Notes: generated by a model from the letters alone, not told the origin. Shown: positions 1 through 6,319, counted from the first letter of the stretch. The stretch: DNA of 6,319 nt from Anaerolineae bacterium (GCA_020848855.1 JADLHH010000178.1:1-6319), one strand, 5' to 3'. Numbers and translations: made by a program.

Positions 1-450
1 ATGATGTTTTGAAGGGACTGAAAGCGATCCAAATCTATCAGTCGGGCTTTCTCGTCCTGCAACGAAAAGAATATCCTCAGTGGGCGACCAGATGATCGTA
101 TAAACGTTGCCTGCTTCTGCCAGCATGTCTAAAGAGCGAACGCCATCCAGATTTGCTGCCCACGCCGTAGTTCTGGTGTTTCCGCCTAATAACGTTGACC
201 TACTCGTCCAAGCTAGCCATTCACCAGACGGTGACCAGCCAACAATCCGAACGTCAGTCGTGTTTTCGGGCATTTCGACCTGCGGCAAAACCCTACTGTC
301 AGTACCATCGGCGCGTTCGATGACGAATGTTCGCTCAACCTCTGAATAATAGTATAAAAACGGCGCAGGTTCATTCTGCGCCGCAACAAGCCCAAATGAA
401 AAGCACAGCGAGAACAGCAGCCCCGCAAGAATCAGGAGAAATGCCTTCAC
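1..450 (-). CDS. Secreted beta-propeller (PD40/TolB-like) protein, N-terminal part
   Basis: I translated this frame by hand: it opens with GTG at 450-448 and stays open for 150 codons to the left edge, so the C-terminus is missing. Residues 1-24 form a typical signal peptide: Lys2, a hydrophobic stretch from about 4 to 23, and a likely signal peptidase I site after Val-Ala-Ala (22-24). Cys16 does not sit in a good lipobox. Two PD40/WD40-like blade motifs follow, 'GWSPSGEWLAW' at 71-81 and 'IWSPTEDILFV' at 120-130, about 49 residues apart. This spacing and the WSP core are typical of TolB-type propellers. GAGGG at 460-456 lies 5 bases from the GTG and supports this start. The gene follows the biotin carrier stop by 17 bases and may be read from the same transcript. 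Its GC is near 50% and it uses TTA, CTA, AGA and AGG codons, unlike the carboxylase genes. Export and a propeller fold are inferred; the ligand and role are unknown. Confidence 0.8.
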   Translation of the reverse strand, partial: MKAFLLILAGLLFSLCFSFGLVAAQNEPAPFLYYYSEVERTFVIERADGTDSRVLPQVEMPENTTDVRIVGWSPSGEWLAWTSRSTLLGGNTRTTAWAANLDGVRSLDMLAEAGNVYTIIWSPTEDILFVAGRESPTDRFGSLSVPSKHH

Positions 451-454
451 CGCT

Positions 455-460
455 TCCCTC
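455..460 (-). promoter_or_regulatory. Ribosome-binding site deciding the GTG start at 450
   Basis: GAGGGA reads 5'-3' on the minus strand just upstream of the GTG, with GAGGG 5 bases away. It is the main support for a GTG start directly in front of the signal peptide, since no ATG occurs before codon 60 of this frame. Confidence 0.6.
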
Positions 461-467
461 TACACTC

Positions 468-962
468 CTACGTCAGCGTAATCAGCAGCTTGTTCTGCTC
501 GACGGTCTGCCCCGCCTGCACGCTCAGGCGCTGCACCGTGCCATCACGCGGGGACTTCAGCTCGTTCTGCATCTTCATCGACTCAAGGATGACGAGCGTT
601 TGCCCCTTCTTCACTTCCTGCCCCTCGACCACCGGCACAGCGGCAATCAAACCGGGCATTGGCGACTTGATGGCGAACTCACCGGATGACGAATCCGCGC
701 CCCCGCGCTGCGACGCCAGCAGTTGCGCGCGTTCGTCCAGCACCTGCCCCGCGTACAGCCGCCCCTGCATCAGCACTTCATAGTCGCCCTCGCGCTCCTC
801 GATCACCACTTCATACGAGCGGTTGTTCATTAGCACCGAGTAAAGCGCGGGACCCAGCGCGAGAAAGTCGACCGAGCGAGGTTCGCCTTTCACCTTGAGC
901 GTACCGTCCTTCTCAATGTCAATCTCGAAACGGGTGTCGTTGATGATCGTGATGTATTTCAT
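468..962 (-). CDS. accB: Biotin carboxyl carrier protein of acyl-CoA carboxylase
   Basis: This is the biotin carrier subunit: it shuttles carboxybiotin between the biotin carboxylase and the carboxyltransferase encoded upstream. From ATG 962 it is 164 residues. The C-terminal biotinyl domain (about 98-164) has the PMPG turn at 101-104 and the biotin site ESMKM at 127-131, so Lys130 is the residue biotin ligase would modify. Residues 1-80 form a mostly beta region resembling the BT linker domain of propionyl-CoA carboxylase alpha chains, unlike the Ala/Pro-rich linker of E. coli AccB. An ATG at 992 would add ten residues and overlap the previous gene by 34 bases. I prefer 962 because it makes a classic four-base ATGA overlap with the accC stop and begins exactly where the domain starts (MKYITI). 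The best Shine-Dalgarno candidate (GGAG) is 11 bases away, so coupling to accC translation is likely. The stop is TAG at 470-468. Confidence 0.93.
   Translation of the reverse strand: MKYITIINDTRFEIDIEKDGTLKVKGEPRSVDFLALGPALYSVLMNNRSYEVVIEEREGDYEVLMQGRLYAGQVLDERAQLLASQRGGADSSSGEFAIKSPMPGLIAAVPVVEGQEVKKGQTLVILESMKMQNELKSPRDGTVQRLSVQAGQTVEQNKLLITLT
959..962 (-). promoter_or_regulatory. ATGA start/stop overlap coupling accC to accB
   Basis: On the minus strand the four bases ATGA contain the accB start (ATG, 962-960) and the accC stop (TGA, 961-959). This arrangement usually allows terminating ribosomes to reinitiate, keeping the biotin carboxylase and its carrier in balanced amounts. Confidence 0.75.
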
Positions 963-2485
963 CGGTGGACGCGCTCCCAGCGGCTCAGCCACTTCCAGTT
1001 GCTTGTATCACGCTCGTTGCGGTTCACGATCTGCCCCGCCAACTGGCGGTTGCGGTGCGTGAACAGGGTCGCCGCAATCGCCGCCGTCTCCAGATCGGTT
1101 TCGGTCGGCGGCTGCTCGCTGGTCGTCATGCTGAAGCGTTCTTCAACAAACTTGTTGTCGAACTTCCCGGCGATGAAGCTGAAGCTGTTCAGCAAATTCT
1201 GGTGGAATGGAATGTTGTGCTTGACACCCATGATCGAGAATTCTTCGAGCGCCCGGCGCATCCGCAGCATGGCTTCGGGGCGGTCGTCGCCCCAGCAGAT
1301 CAGCTTGGCGATCATGCTGTCGTAGTAGGGCGTGATGGTGTAGCCGCTGTAAACGCCGCTGTCCACACGCACACCAGGGCCAGAGGGCGTAATCAGCGTC
1401 GAAATCGTCCCCACCGACGGCAGGAAGTTGTTATAAGGGTCTTCGGCGTTGATGCGGCATTCCATCGCCCATACCTTCGGCTCCAGGAAGCTTTCGGTGG
1501 GACCCATGCGCCGCCCGCGCGCGATACGAATCTGCTCCTTGACCAGATCGATACCTGTGACAAGTTCTGTCACAGGGTGCTCGACCTGCAGGCGCGTATT
1601 CATCTCCAGAAAGTAGAAATTCTTGTCTTTATCGACCAGGCACTCAATCGTCCCGGCGTTCACATAGCCGACCGACTGCGCCGCCCGCACCGCCATCTCG
1701 CCCATGCGCCGCCGCAGGTCGGGGTCGACAAACGGGCTGGGCGATTCTTCGACCAGTTTCTGATGCCGCCGCTGGATCGAACATTCGCGCTCGCCCAGAT
1801 GAATGGTGTTGCCGTGCGTATCCGCCAGAATTTGAAACTCGATGTGGCGCGCGCCCTCGACCAGTTTTTCGAGGTAGACGCGCCCGTCGCCGAAGGCGCT
1901 TTCGGCTTCGCGCCGGGCGACCGCCAGCGCTTCGGACAGGTCTTCCGCTCGCTGGACGGCGCGCATTCCCTTGCCACCGCCCCCCGCCGCCGCCTTGACC
2001 ATGATCGGGAAGCCGATCTGGTTGGCGATGGCGATGATCTCGTCGTCGCGCAAGCCCGGCTCGGTGCCCGGCACGACCGGGACGCCCGCTTGCTTGACCG
2101 TCTCGCGGGCGACCTGTTTGTCGCCCATTCTGGCGATGGCTTCCGGCGGCGGCCCGATGAAGATGATGCCTGCGTCCAGCACTGCCTGCGCGAAATCCTC
2201 GCGCTCGGACAGGAAGCCGTAGCCGGGGTGAATCGCATCCGCGCCGGTGCGCTTCGCCGCGTCGAGGATGCGGTCAATACTGAGGTAGCTCTCGCGCGGA
2301 GCGGGCGCGCCGATGTGGACGGCTTCGTCGGCGTAGCGGACGTGTAGACTGGTGCGATCCGCCTCGGAATACACGGCGATGGTGGCGATGCCGAGTTCGC
2401 GGCAGGCGCGAATCACGCGTACGGCGATCTCGCCGCGATTGGCGATCAGCACCTTCTTAATCTGGGTTTGCGACTGTTCAAACAT
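959..2485 (-). CDS. accC: Biotin carboxylase subunit of acyl-CoA carboxylase
   Basis: It carboxylates biotin on the carrier protein using ATP and bicarbonate. From ATG 2485 it is 508 residues. Visible landmarks are the N-terminal [26 protein letters not shown] (86-94), the ATP-grasp glycine-rich loop [13 protein letters not shown] (162-174), [15 protein letters not shown] (229-243) and the catalytic [14 protein letters not shown] (294-307), which carries the Glu, Asn and Arg that hold bicarbonate and metal. No key residue is missing. E. coli AccC is about 449 residues; the extra 55 or so here (from about 452) resemble the segment after the biotin carboxylase domain in fused PCC/MCC alpha chains and end in [12 protein letters not shown]. 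An ATG at 2491 would add two residues, but GAGG at 2497-2494 is only 2 bases from it and 8 bases from ATG 2485, so 2485 is preferred. It lies 10 bases after the beta-subunit stop. A perfect inverted repeat lies within the gene at 1554-1576. Confidence 0.97.
   Translation of the reverse strand: MFEQSQTQIKKVLIANRGEIAVRVIRACRELGIATIAVYSEADRTSLHVRYADEAVHIGAPAPRESYLSIDRILDAAKRTGADAIHPGYGFLSEREDFAQAVLDAGIIFIGPPPEAIARMGDKQVARETVKQAGVPVVPGTEPGLRDDEIIAIANQIGFPIMVKAAAGGGGKGMRAVQRAEDLSEALAVARREAESAFGDGRVYLEKLVEGARHIEFQILADTHGNTIHLGERECSIQRRHQKLVEESPSPFVDPDLRRRMGEMAVRAAQSVGYVNAGTIECLVDKDKNFYFLEMNTRLQVEHPVTELVTGIDLVKEQIRIARGRRMGPTESFLEPKVWAMECRINAEDPYNNFLPSVGTISTLITPSGPGVRVDSGVYSGYTITPYYDSMIAKLICWGDDRPEAMLRMRRALEEFSIMGVKHNIPFHQNLLNSFSFIAGKFDNKFVEERFSMTTSEQPPTETDLETAAIAATLFTHRNRQLAGQIVNRNERDTSNWKWLSRWERVHR
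1554..1576. repeat. Perfect 9-bp inverted repeat with 5-base loop inside accC
   Basis: On the plus strand the arms are CCTGTGACA (1554-1562) and TGTCACAGG (1568-1576), exact reverse complements around AGTTC. On the coding strand they encode the conserved PVTELVTG just after the catalytic motif. The PVT...VTG amino-acid order itself favours a near-palindrome, but the matching wobble bases are not forced by the protein. The mRNA would form a stable hairpin; no U-tract follows, so it does not look like an intrinsic terminator. Confidence 0.6.
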
Positions 2486-2493
2486 GATCATAG

Positions 2494-2498
2494 CCTCA
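2494..2498 (-). promoter_or_regulatory. accC ribosome-binding site overlapping the beta-subunit stop
   Basis: The minus strand reads TGAGG: TGA (2498-2496) is the stop of the carboxyltransferase gene and GAGG (2497-2494) is the Shine-Dalgarno for accC. The 8-base spacing fits ATG 2485 rather than ATG 2491. The overlap suggests coupled translation. Confidence 0.6.
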
Positions 2499-4046
2499 CA
2501 GCGGTACGTTGCCGTGTTTCTTGGGCGGATTGTTGTCGCGCTTGTTCTGGAGCACTTCCAGCCCGTTGATCAGGCGGGCGCGGGTGTCGCGCGGCTCGAT
2601 CACGTCGTCCACATAGCCGCGCTGGGCGGCGATGTACGGGTTCGCCAGCTTCTCGCGGTACTCGTCGGCAAGCTGCGTTTTGAGCGCCGCCGGGTCGTCG
2701 CCGTTCTTCAGCTCGCGCCGGTACAGGATTTCGACCGCGCCTTCGGGACCCATCACGGCGATTTCGGCGGTCGGCCACGCCAGATTGAGGTCGCCGCGCA
2801 TGTGCTTGCTGCTCATGACGCAGTACGCGCCGCCGTATGCCTTGCGCGTCGTCACCGTCAGCTTGGGAACGGTCGCCTCGCAGTCGGCGTACAGCAGCTT
2901 CGCCCCGGAGATGATGATACCGTTGTGCTCCTGCGCCGTGCCGGGCATGTAGCCGGGCACGTCCACGAAGGTGATGATCGGGATATTAAAGCAGTCGCAG
3001 AAGCGGATGAAACGCGCCGCCTTGTTGCTGGCGGCGATATCCAGCACGCCCGCCAGCACCATCGGCTGGTTGGCGACGATGCCAACGCTGTGCCCGCCCA
3101 GCCGGGCGAAGCCGACGACGATGTTGGTGGCATAGTCGGCGTGAATCTCGTAGAAGATGCCGTCATCGACGACGTGATTGATGACTTCCTTGATGTCGTA
3201 GGGCTTGTTGGGATTCTCCGGCACGATGCTGTCAAGCTCGGCATCGGCGCGCAGCGGGTCGTCCTTGGTCGGCACGAACGGCGCGTCTTCCATGTTATTC
3301 TGCGGCAGGTAGCCGAGCATTTCGCGCACCAGCAGCAGCGTGTTGGTCTCGTTTTCGCCGACGACGTGGCAGACGCCGCTCTTGCTGGCGTGAATTTCCG
3401 CGCCGCCCAGCTCCTCGAAGGTCACGTCCTCGTGCGTCACCTGCTTGACGACATCGGGACCGGTGATGAACATGTAGCTGGTGTCTTTCACCATGAAGAT
3501 GAAGTCGGTCAGCGCCGGGCTGTAAACCGCCCCGCCCGCACACGGGCCCATGATCACGCTGATCTGCGGGATGACGCCGCTGGCAAGCGTGTTGTGCAGG
3601 AAGATGTTGGTATAGCCGCCCAGGCGGACGACGCCTTCCTGAATGCGCGCGCCGCCGCTGTCGTTCAAGCCGATCAATGGCGCGCCGGTCTTCATCGCCA
3701 TTTCCATCACTTTGACGATCTTCTCGGCGGCAACTTCGCTCAGCGTGCCGCCGATCACGGTGAAATCCTGCGAGAAGACGTACACCAGCCGCCCGCTGAT
3801 CGTCCCCCAGCCAGTGACCACGCTGTCACTCAGGTAGCGGTTCTGATCCAGCCCGAAATCGTGCGAGCGGTGGGTGACGAAGGCGTCCAGTTCACGGAAG
3901 CTGCCCGGATCGAGCAGAATGTCGAGGCGCTCGCGGGCGGTGTTGCGCCCGGAGTCGTGCTGCCGCTTGATGCGGTCAACGCCGCCCCCGGCACGGCTCT
4001 GGTCGCGCAGTTCGCGTAACTGTTCTATCTTATGATCCGTGCTCAT
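2496..4046 (-). CDS. pccB: Acyl-CoA carboxylase carboxyltransferase (beta) subunit, propionyl-CoA carboxylase type
   Basis: It moves the carboxyl group from carboxybiotin to an acyl-CoA, giving malonyl-CoA or methylmalonyl-CoA. The 516-residue length and the two crotonase-like halves match single-chain PCC beta/AccD5-type subunits, not the separate AccA and AccD of E. coli. In the N-terminal half, SGGARIQEG (130-138) and [16 protein letters not shown] (167-182) belong to the acyl-CoA/oxyanion site. In the C-terminal half, [13 protein letters not shown] (364-376), [15 protein letters not shown] (401-415) and [13 protein letters not shown] (421-433) form the biotin/carboxyl side. The family tail [10 protein letters not shown] closes the protein, so it is complete. 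The position that is Asp422 in Streptomyces PccB is Cys409 here, so substrate preference is unclear; the symbol denotes the family only. ATG 4046 has GGAG (4057-4054) 7 bases upstream and lies 17 bases inside the end of the membrane-protein gene. Biotin carboxylase and carrier genes follow, completing the enzyme. Confidence 0.95.
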   Translation of the reverse strand: MSTDHKIEQLRELRDQSRAGGGVDRIKRQHDSGRNTARERLDILLDPGSFRELDAFVTHRSHDFGLDQNRYLSDSVVTGWGTISGRLVYVFSQDFTVIGGTLSEVAAEKIVKVMEMAMKTGAPLIGLNDSGGARIQEGVVRLGGYTNIFLHNTLASGVIPQISVIMGPCAGGAVYSPALTDFIFMVKDTSYMFITGPDVVKQVTHEDVTFEELGGAEIHASKSGVCHVVGENETNTLLLVREMLGYLPQNNMEDAPFVPTKDDPLRADAELDSIVPENPNKPYDIKEVINHVVDDGIFYEIHADYATNIVVGFARLGGHSVGIVANQPMVLAGVLDIAASNKAARFIRFCDCFNIPIITFVDVPGYMPGTAQEHNGIIISGAKLLYADCEATVPKLTVTTRKAYGGAYCVMSSKHMRGDLNLAWPTAEIAVMGPEGAVEILYRRELKNGDDPAALKTQLADEYREKLANPYIAAQRGYVDDVIEPRDTRARLINGLEVLQNKRDNNPPKKHGNVPL

Positions 4047-4479
4047 CGGTTTTCTCCGTTAGCTGCGTTCGCCGCGCGACCGGGCGCATGAGATACACCA
4101 CCGCAGCGATCAACACAAGGATAGTCAAGACCGTCAAAAAGCGCAGGCGATTGTAATCGTAGTCGGCGCGGGTGAAGACCAGCAGCCGCGCCACGCTGTA
4201 GACGATGAACGCCACCGGCACGTAGACGCCCGTCCGCAGGTTGCGCGCTTTCGCCCATGCCACCTTCCACGTCGCCACCGAGAGGAGTATTCCCCACGTG
4301 AGCGCGGCGACAAATTCCAGTTCCGGCATCAGGCTGACCTGCCGCGCGAGGTCGGATGGCAGCGTCATGGCGCGATACGCCGCGCCGAATTCGATGATCG
4401 CCAGCACCGCCGTGACGACCATCAACTGGCGCTCGCGCCCCACTGCCTGATTCCGTAGCTGCCTGATTTCGCTGGACAT
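4030..4479 (-). CDS. Small integral membrane protein with four predicted segments, unrecognised family
   Basis: I do not recognise this 149-residue protein. It has four hydrophobic stretches: about 19-38 ([11 protein letters not shown]...), 56-75 ([11 protein letters not shown]...), 83-101 ([11 protein letters not shown]...) and 112-131 ([11 protein letters not shown]...). The N-terminus is charged and basic and the C-terminal tail is short and polar ([14 protein letters not shown]), so both ends are probably cytoplasmic. No signal peptide, cofactor motif or conserved catalytic residue stands out. The start ATG has no Shine-Dalgarno, but an extended -10 promoter lies just upstream, which points to a leaderless mRNA. 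Its TAA stop (4032-4030) overlaps the carboxyltransferase start by 17 bases, so both should be made from one transcript with coupled translation. That context suggests, but does not show, a link to acyl-CoA or lipid metabolism, or membrane placement of the carboxylase. The alternative is a chance neighbour that merely carries the operon promoter. Confidence 0.85.
   Translation of the reverse strand: MSSEIRQLRNQAVGRERQLMVVTAVLAIIEFGAAYRAMTLPSDLARQVSLMPELEFVAALTWGILLSVATWKVAWAKARNLRTGVYVPVAFIVYSVARLLVFTRADYDYNRLRFLTVLTILVLIAAVVYLMRPVARRTQLTEKTDEHGS
4054..4057 (-). promoter_or_regulatory. Ribosome-binding site of the carboxyltransferase gene, inside the membrane-protein gene
   Basis: GGAG on the minus strand lies 7 bases before ATG 4046, within the last codons of the upstream gene. 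It fixes the start and produces the 17-base gene overlap. Confidence 0.65.
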
Positions 4480-4496
4480 AGCGCGGGATTATAGCA
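4480..4496 (-). promoter_or_regulatory. Extended -10 promoter predicted to give a leaderless carboxylase operon transcript
   Basis: In the 48-base gap after the oxidoreductase, the minus strand reads TGC (4496-4494) followed by the consensus TATAAT (4493-4488). This is an extended -10 element for a sigma-70-type factor. No good -35 box sits 17-18 bases upstream, which extended -10 promoters tolerate. Only 8 bases separate TATAAT from the ATG at 4479, so transcription should start within about three bases of the A of the start codon. The absence of a Shine-Dalgarno before that ATG agrees. It would drive the membrane protein and the carboxylase genes. Confidence 0.65.
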
Positions 4497-4527
4497 TAAG
4501 CGCGGCGGATAGCTGCGGGCAAGCCGC

Positions 4528-5721
4528 TCAGGGAACGTGCGCCAGTTCGATGCGCTGCCCGCTGGCGGCGGCGAGATACGCCGCGTAGATCACGCGCAGC
4601 ACTTCGCGCCCCAGTTCGCCGTCGGACTTCGCCGGGCGGTTCTGCGCCGCCGCCGCGACGAAATCCTGGATCATCGCCAGATGCCCGGACGACCAATCCT
4701 CGTCGGGGATCGGCGTCGTCCAGCCCGCGCCGCTGTCAACTTTCTCCATGATATAGGTATCGCCGAAGACTTTCGCGTCCGGCGTGTATGACTGCAGCAG
4801 ATCATTCGGGCTGAGGTTGCACTTGAACTGAGCGTTGCTCAGGAAGAGTTCGAGGCGGCTCTCCATGCCGCCCAGCACCGTCTCCGAGGCGTAGACGACG
4901 GCGTGCGAGCCGTCGCTGAAGGTGAGGATCGCCGTCGCCCAGTTTTCGACATCTTCCCAGCCGGTCGCCACGTAGGATACTTCCGGCGCGGCGATGCGGC
5001 TGGTGTCGCCCACCTCGGCGCTGACCGCGACCGGACGGATCGGCTGACCGCTGCGCGCCAAGCCTTCCGCGCGCTTGAGATACAGCATCGCGCCGATGGG
5101 ATGCGGGGCAAGCTGGATCAGCGCGCCGCCGCCGGCGTGCCGCCATATACGCGAATAGGGCGAGTGCGACCCACTGTGACATTCGCCGCCGCGCATTTCG
5201 AGAATCGCGCCGCCGGATTTCAGGATCAACCCCTCGGCGCGGGTGATCGAGGGCGCGTAGACCCAGTTTTCGCCGTACAGAAGCTGGACACCCGCATTCC
5301 GCGCCGCCGCGATCATGGCGTTGGCGTCGTCCAGCACGACGCGCAGCATGTCGCCGCGCGGGGTGTGCGCGACTGGCGCGTCGGCGGGAAGCCCCTGCCC
5401 CACGTAAGCGGTCAGCGGCTTGGTGCAAATGATATGCTTGCCCGCCTGTGCCGCCGCCTCGGCGATCTCGCGGTGCAGGCGGTTGGGCACGCACAGGTCA
5501 ACCACGTCGATCCCCGGTAGCGCCAGCAGGTCGTGATAATTCCCGAAGGCGTTGGGAATATCGTGGGCATGGGCGAATTTCCGCGCGCTGGCGTCGGACT
5601 GCGCGGCGACGGCGACCACGTCAGCATGGTAGCCGCCGACCTGCGCATAACAGCGCATCCGGGTGCGCGCCAGAAAGCCCGCGCCGATCAAGCCGATGCC
5701 GACGCGCTGTAGTGAGGGCAC
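4528..5721 (-). CDS. Gfo/Idh/MocA-family NAD(P)-dependent oxidoreductase
   Basis: A probable sugar, inositol or related polyol dehydrogenase; the substrate cannot be told from sequence. At 397 residues it fits the family. The N-terminal Rossmann fold begins with GIGLIGAGFLA (8-18), which binds the dinucleotide. VVDLCVPNRLHREIA (73-87) and KHIICTKPLT (95-104) follow; the usual Glu of the EKP motif is Thr100, with Lys101-Pro102 kept. A segment of about 25 residues (105-130) lengthens the loop after KP. The C-terminal substrate/oligomer domain has GENWVYAPS (150-158), GGECHSGSHSPYS (178-190) and GGGALIQLAPHPIGAM (197-212), where His207 is the likely catalytic His. The start is GTG at 5721-5719: AGGA (5733-5730) lies 8 bases upstream and the Rossmann strand begins right after. 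It begins 10 bases after the DUF4058 stop and probably shares its transcript. I see no functional link to the carboxylase genes, which have their own promoter. Confidence 0.92.
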   Translation of the reverse strand: MPSLQRVGIGLIGAGFLARTRMRCYAQVGGYHADVVAVAAQSDASARKFAHAHDIPNAFGNYHDLLALPGIDVVDLCVPNRLHREIAEAAAQAGKHIICTKPLTAYVGQGLPADAPVAHTPRGDMLRVVLDDANAMIAAARNAGVQLLYGENWVYAPSITRAEGLILKSGGAILEMRGGECHSGSHSPYSRIWRHAGGGALIQLAPHPIGAMLYLKRAEGLARSGQPIRPVAVSAEVGDTSRIAAPEVSYVATGWEDVENWATAILTFSDGSHAVVYASETVLGGMESRLELFLSNAQFKCNLSPNDLLQSYTPDAKVFGDTYIMEKVDSGAGWTTPIPDEDWSSGHLAMIQDFVAAAAQNRPAKSDGELGREVLRVIYAAYLAAASGQRIELAHVP

Positions 5722-5729
5722 AGTGGAAT

Positions 5730-5733
5730 TCCT
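5730..5733 (-). promoter_or_regulatory. Ribosome-binding site for the GTG start at 5721
   Basis: AGGA on the minus strand is 8 bases from the GTG and overlaps the TAG stop of the DUF4058 gene (5734-5732). This supports the GTG start and suggests coupled translation of the two genes. Confidence 0.55.
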
Positions 5734-6319
5734 AACGATTTTCGCTGCGAACGGCTGCCAGGCGTGTCTGTATCAATGCGCGATCTTTCTCGTGATAACG
5801 ATCCAGATATGCCGGTTCCTGGGCGTAATCCACCAGCATTCGGAACACACGTACACTCTCGAATGTCTGCCGATACACCTTACCCAGATCGACCAACACC
5901 CGGTCTTCGCCAACCAAAGGGATCGTGATAACCGGCAGCGGATCATCGACCCCAAAGCCGTAAAAGTCGGTGTAGCCTTCCTCAGGTGTCGGGTACGGGC
6001 GGCTTACCAGAATCATATAGGGGTAGGCATTAGGTTCACCATCCGGGTAGCTCGGCAGCAGCGGACTGACTGGACGAGTTTCGTGGAGATAATCGATCTC
6101 TACCAGCGTGATACCGCTGCGCAGCGTGACAATTCGTCTTGCGAGATACTGCCGGGCATCCCGGCGCGGCGGCTTGTGACCTGGCGAGAGCAGTTCGATG
6201 CGGGTAACGGGTCTGCCTGGCAGATTCCCCGGCTCGAACTCATAAATGATGATCGCGGTCAGGTAATCCTCTTCGTCGGTCAGCAGAAGCGGCAACGTCG
6301 CGGTCGGCGCAAAACCGGC
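5732..6319 (-). CDS. DUF4058 family protein, C-terminal part
   Basis: The frame is open from the right edge to TAG at 5734-5732, giving 195 visible residues; the N-terminus lies outside the window. A TTG at 6295 could mimic a start, but the frame continues beyond it and the family usually has about 240-270 residues, so 50-70 residues are probably missing. Family signs, using visible numbering, are TRIELLSPGHK (39-49), RDARQYLARR (53-62), GITLVEIDYL (69-78), YMILVSRP (101-108), DDPLPVITIPL (125-135) and VLVDLGKVYRQTFE (141-154), ending in a VDYAQEPAYLD segment (163-173). The function of DUF4058 is unknown. The E...SP..K and VEID spacing recalls PD-(D/E)XK-fold proteins such as Uma2, but that is only a visual impression. 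No signal peptide or membrane segment is visible in this part. GC is lower here (about 48-58% in sampled lines) than in the carboxylase genes. Confidence 0.88.
   Translation of the reverse strand, partial: AGFAPTATLPLLLTDEEDYLTAIIIYEFEPGNLPGRPVTRIELLSPGHKPPRRDARQYLARRIVTLRSGITLVEIDYLHETRPVSPLLPSYPDGEPNAYPYMILVSRPYPTPEEGYTDFYGFGVDDPLPVITIPLVGEDRVLVDLGKVYRQTFESVRVFRMLVDYAQEPAYLDRYHEKDRALIQTRLAAVRSENR

Noticed and set aside
213..428. 71-residue minus-strand frame starting at 428
   Set aside because: It lies in another frame of the signal-peptide/propeller gene at 450-1, which has a better start site, a signal peptide and repeat motifs.
963..992. Upstream ATG at 992 for the biotin carrier gene
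   Set aside because: It would overlap accC by 34 bases and add ten residues ([10 protein letters not shown]) before the domain; the ATGA overlap at 962 is the more natural start.
965..2347. 460-residue open frame on the plus strand opposite accC
   Set aside because: It mirrors a well-supported biotin carboxylase gene. Its product is rich in Arg, His, Ala and Val with no recognisable motif, as expected from antisense frames of high-GC genes.
2352..4019. 555-residue open frame on the plus strand opposite the carboxyltransferase gene
   Set aside because: Same reason: a composition-driven shadow of a conserved gene, with low-complexity His/Asp/Ala/Val content and no family motif.
468..4479. Sodium-pumping decarboxylase complex (carboxyltransferase + carrier + membrane subunit)
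   Set aside because: The membrane protein has only four segments and 149 residues, unlike the large beta subunit of such pumps, and a complete biotin carboxylase is present, which points to an ATP-driven carboxylase.
4502..4527. Possible terminator after the oxidoreductase (GCGGC and GCCGC arms, or the shorter GCGG/CCGC pair)
   Set aside because: The stems are only 4-5 bp, the longer one has a 16-base loop, and no U-run follows. It does not support an intrinsic terminator.
4903..5520. 205-residue plus-strand frame opposite the oxidoreductase gene
   Set aside because: Arg/Ala-rich, no motif, fully inside a recognised gene on the other strand.

Overview
The window is a bacterial chromosome fragment in which every supportable gene lies on the minus strand, so gene order reads from right to left. 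Protein style suggests Chloroflexota, perhaps an Anaerolineae-like lineage: a DUF4058 protein, a split acyl-CoA carboxylase and a secreted TolB/PD40-type propeller with a 'WSPSGEWLAW' repeat. This assignment is an inference from style, because no marker gene is present. Hand counts give about 50% GC at 1-420 and 48-58% over 5761-5940. Three sampled 60-base lines within the carboxylase genes give 65-77%.

Layout in transcription order: (1) 6319-5732, 3' part of a DUF4058 gene cut by the right edge; (2) 5721-4528, a Gfo/Idh/MocA-family NAD(P)-dependent oxidoreductase with a GTG start, 10 bases after the DUF4058 stop; (3) a 48-base gap with an extended -10 promoter (TGC+TATAAT) placed so that transcription should begin at or next to the following ATG; (4) 4479-4030, a small unrecognised protein with four predicted membrane segments; (5) 4046-2496, a propionyl-CoA-carboxylase-type carboxyltransferase (beta) subunit overlapping gene 4 by 17 bases; (6) 2485-959, a biotin carboxylase whose ribosome-binding site overlaps the beta stop; (7) 962-468, a biotin carrier protein overlapping the biotin carboxylase by ATGA; (8) 450-1, a GTG-started secreted propeller-like protein, cut by the left edge.

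Genes 5-7 together encode a complete biotin-dependent acyl-CoA carboxylase. The biotin carboxylase charges biotin on Lys130 of the carrier using ATP and bicarbonate, and the beta subunit transfers the carboxyl group to acetyl-CoA, propionyl-CoA or a related acyl-CoA. The alpha chain that is one polypeptide in many propionyl-/methylcrotonyl-type enzymes is here two proteins, with the break at the ATGA overlap. The position known to steer acetyl versus propionyl preference in the beta family is Cys409, so the substrate cannot be read off directly. The membrane protein heads this operon and is translationally linked to it; its role is unknown and it is the most interesting unexplained element.

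No tRNA, rRNA, CRISPR array, insertion sequence or phage gene is visible. The window is mostly ordinary metabolism. I see no clear evidence for a wholly new system, but several details deserve checking.
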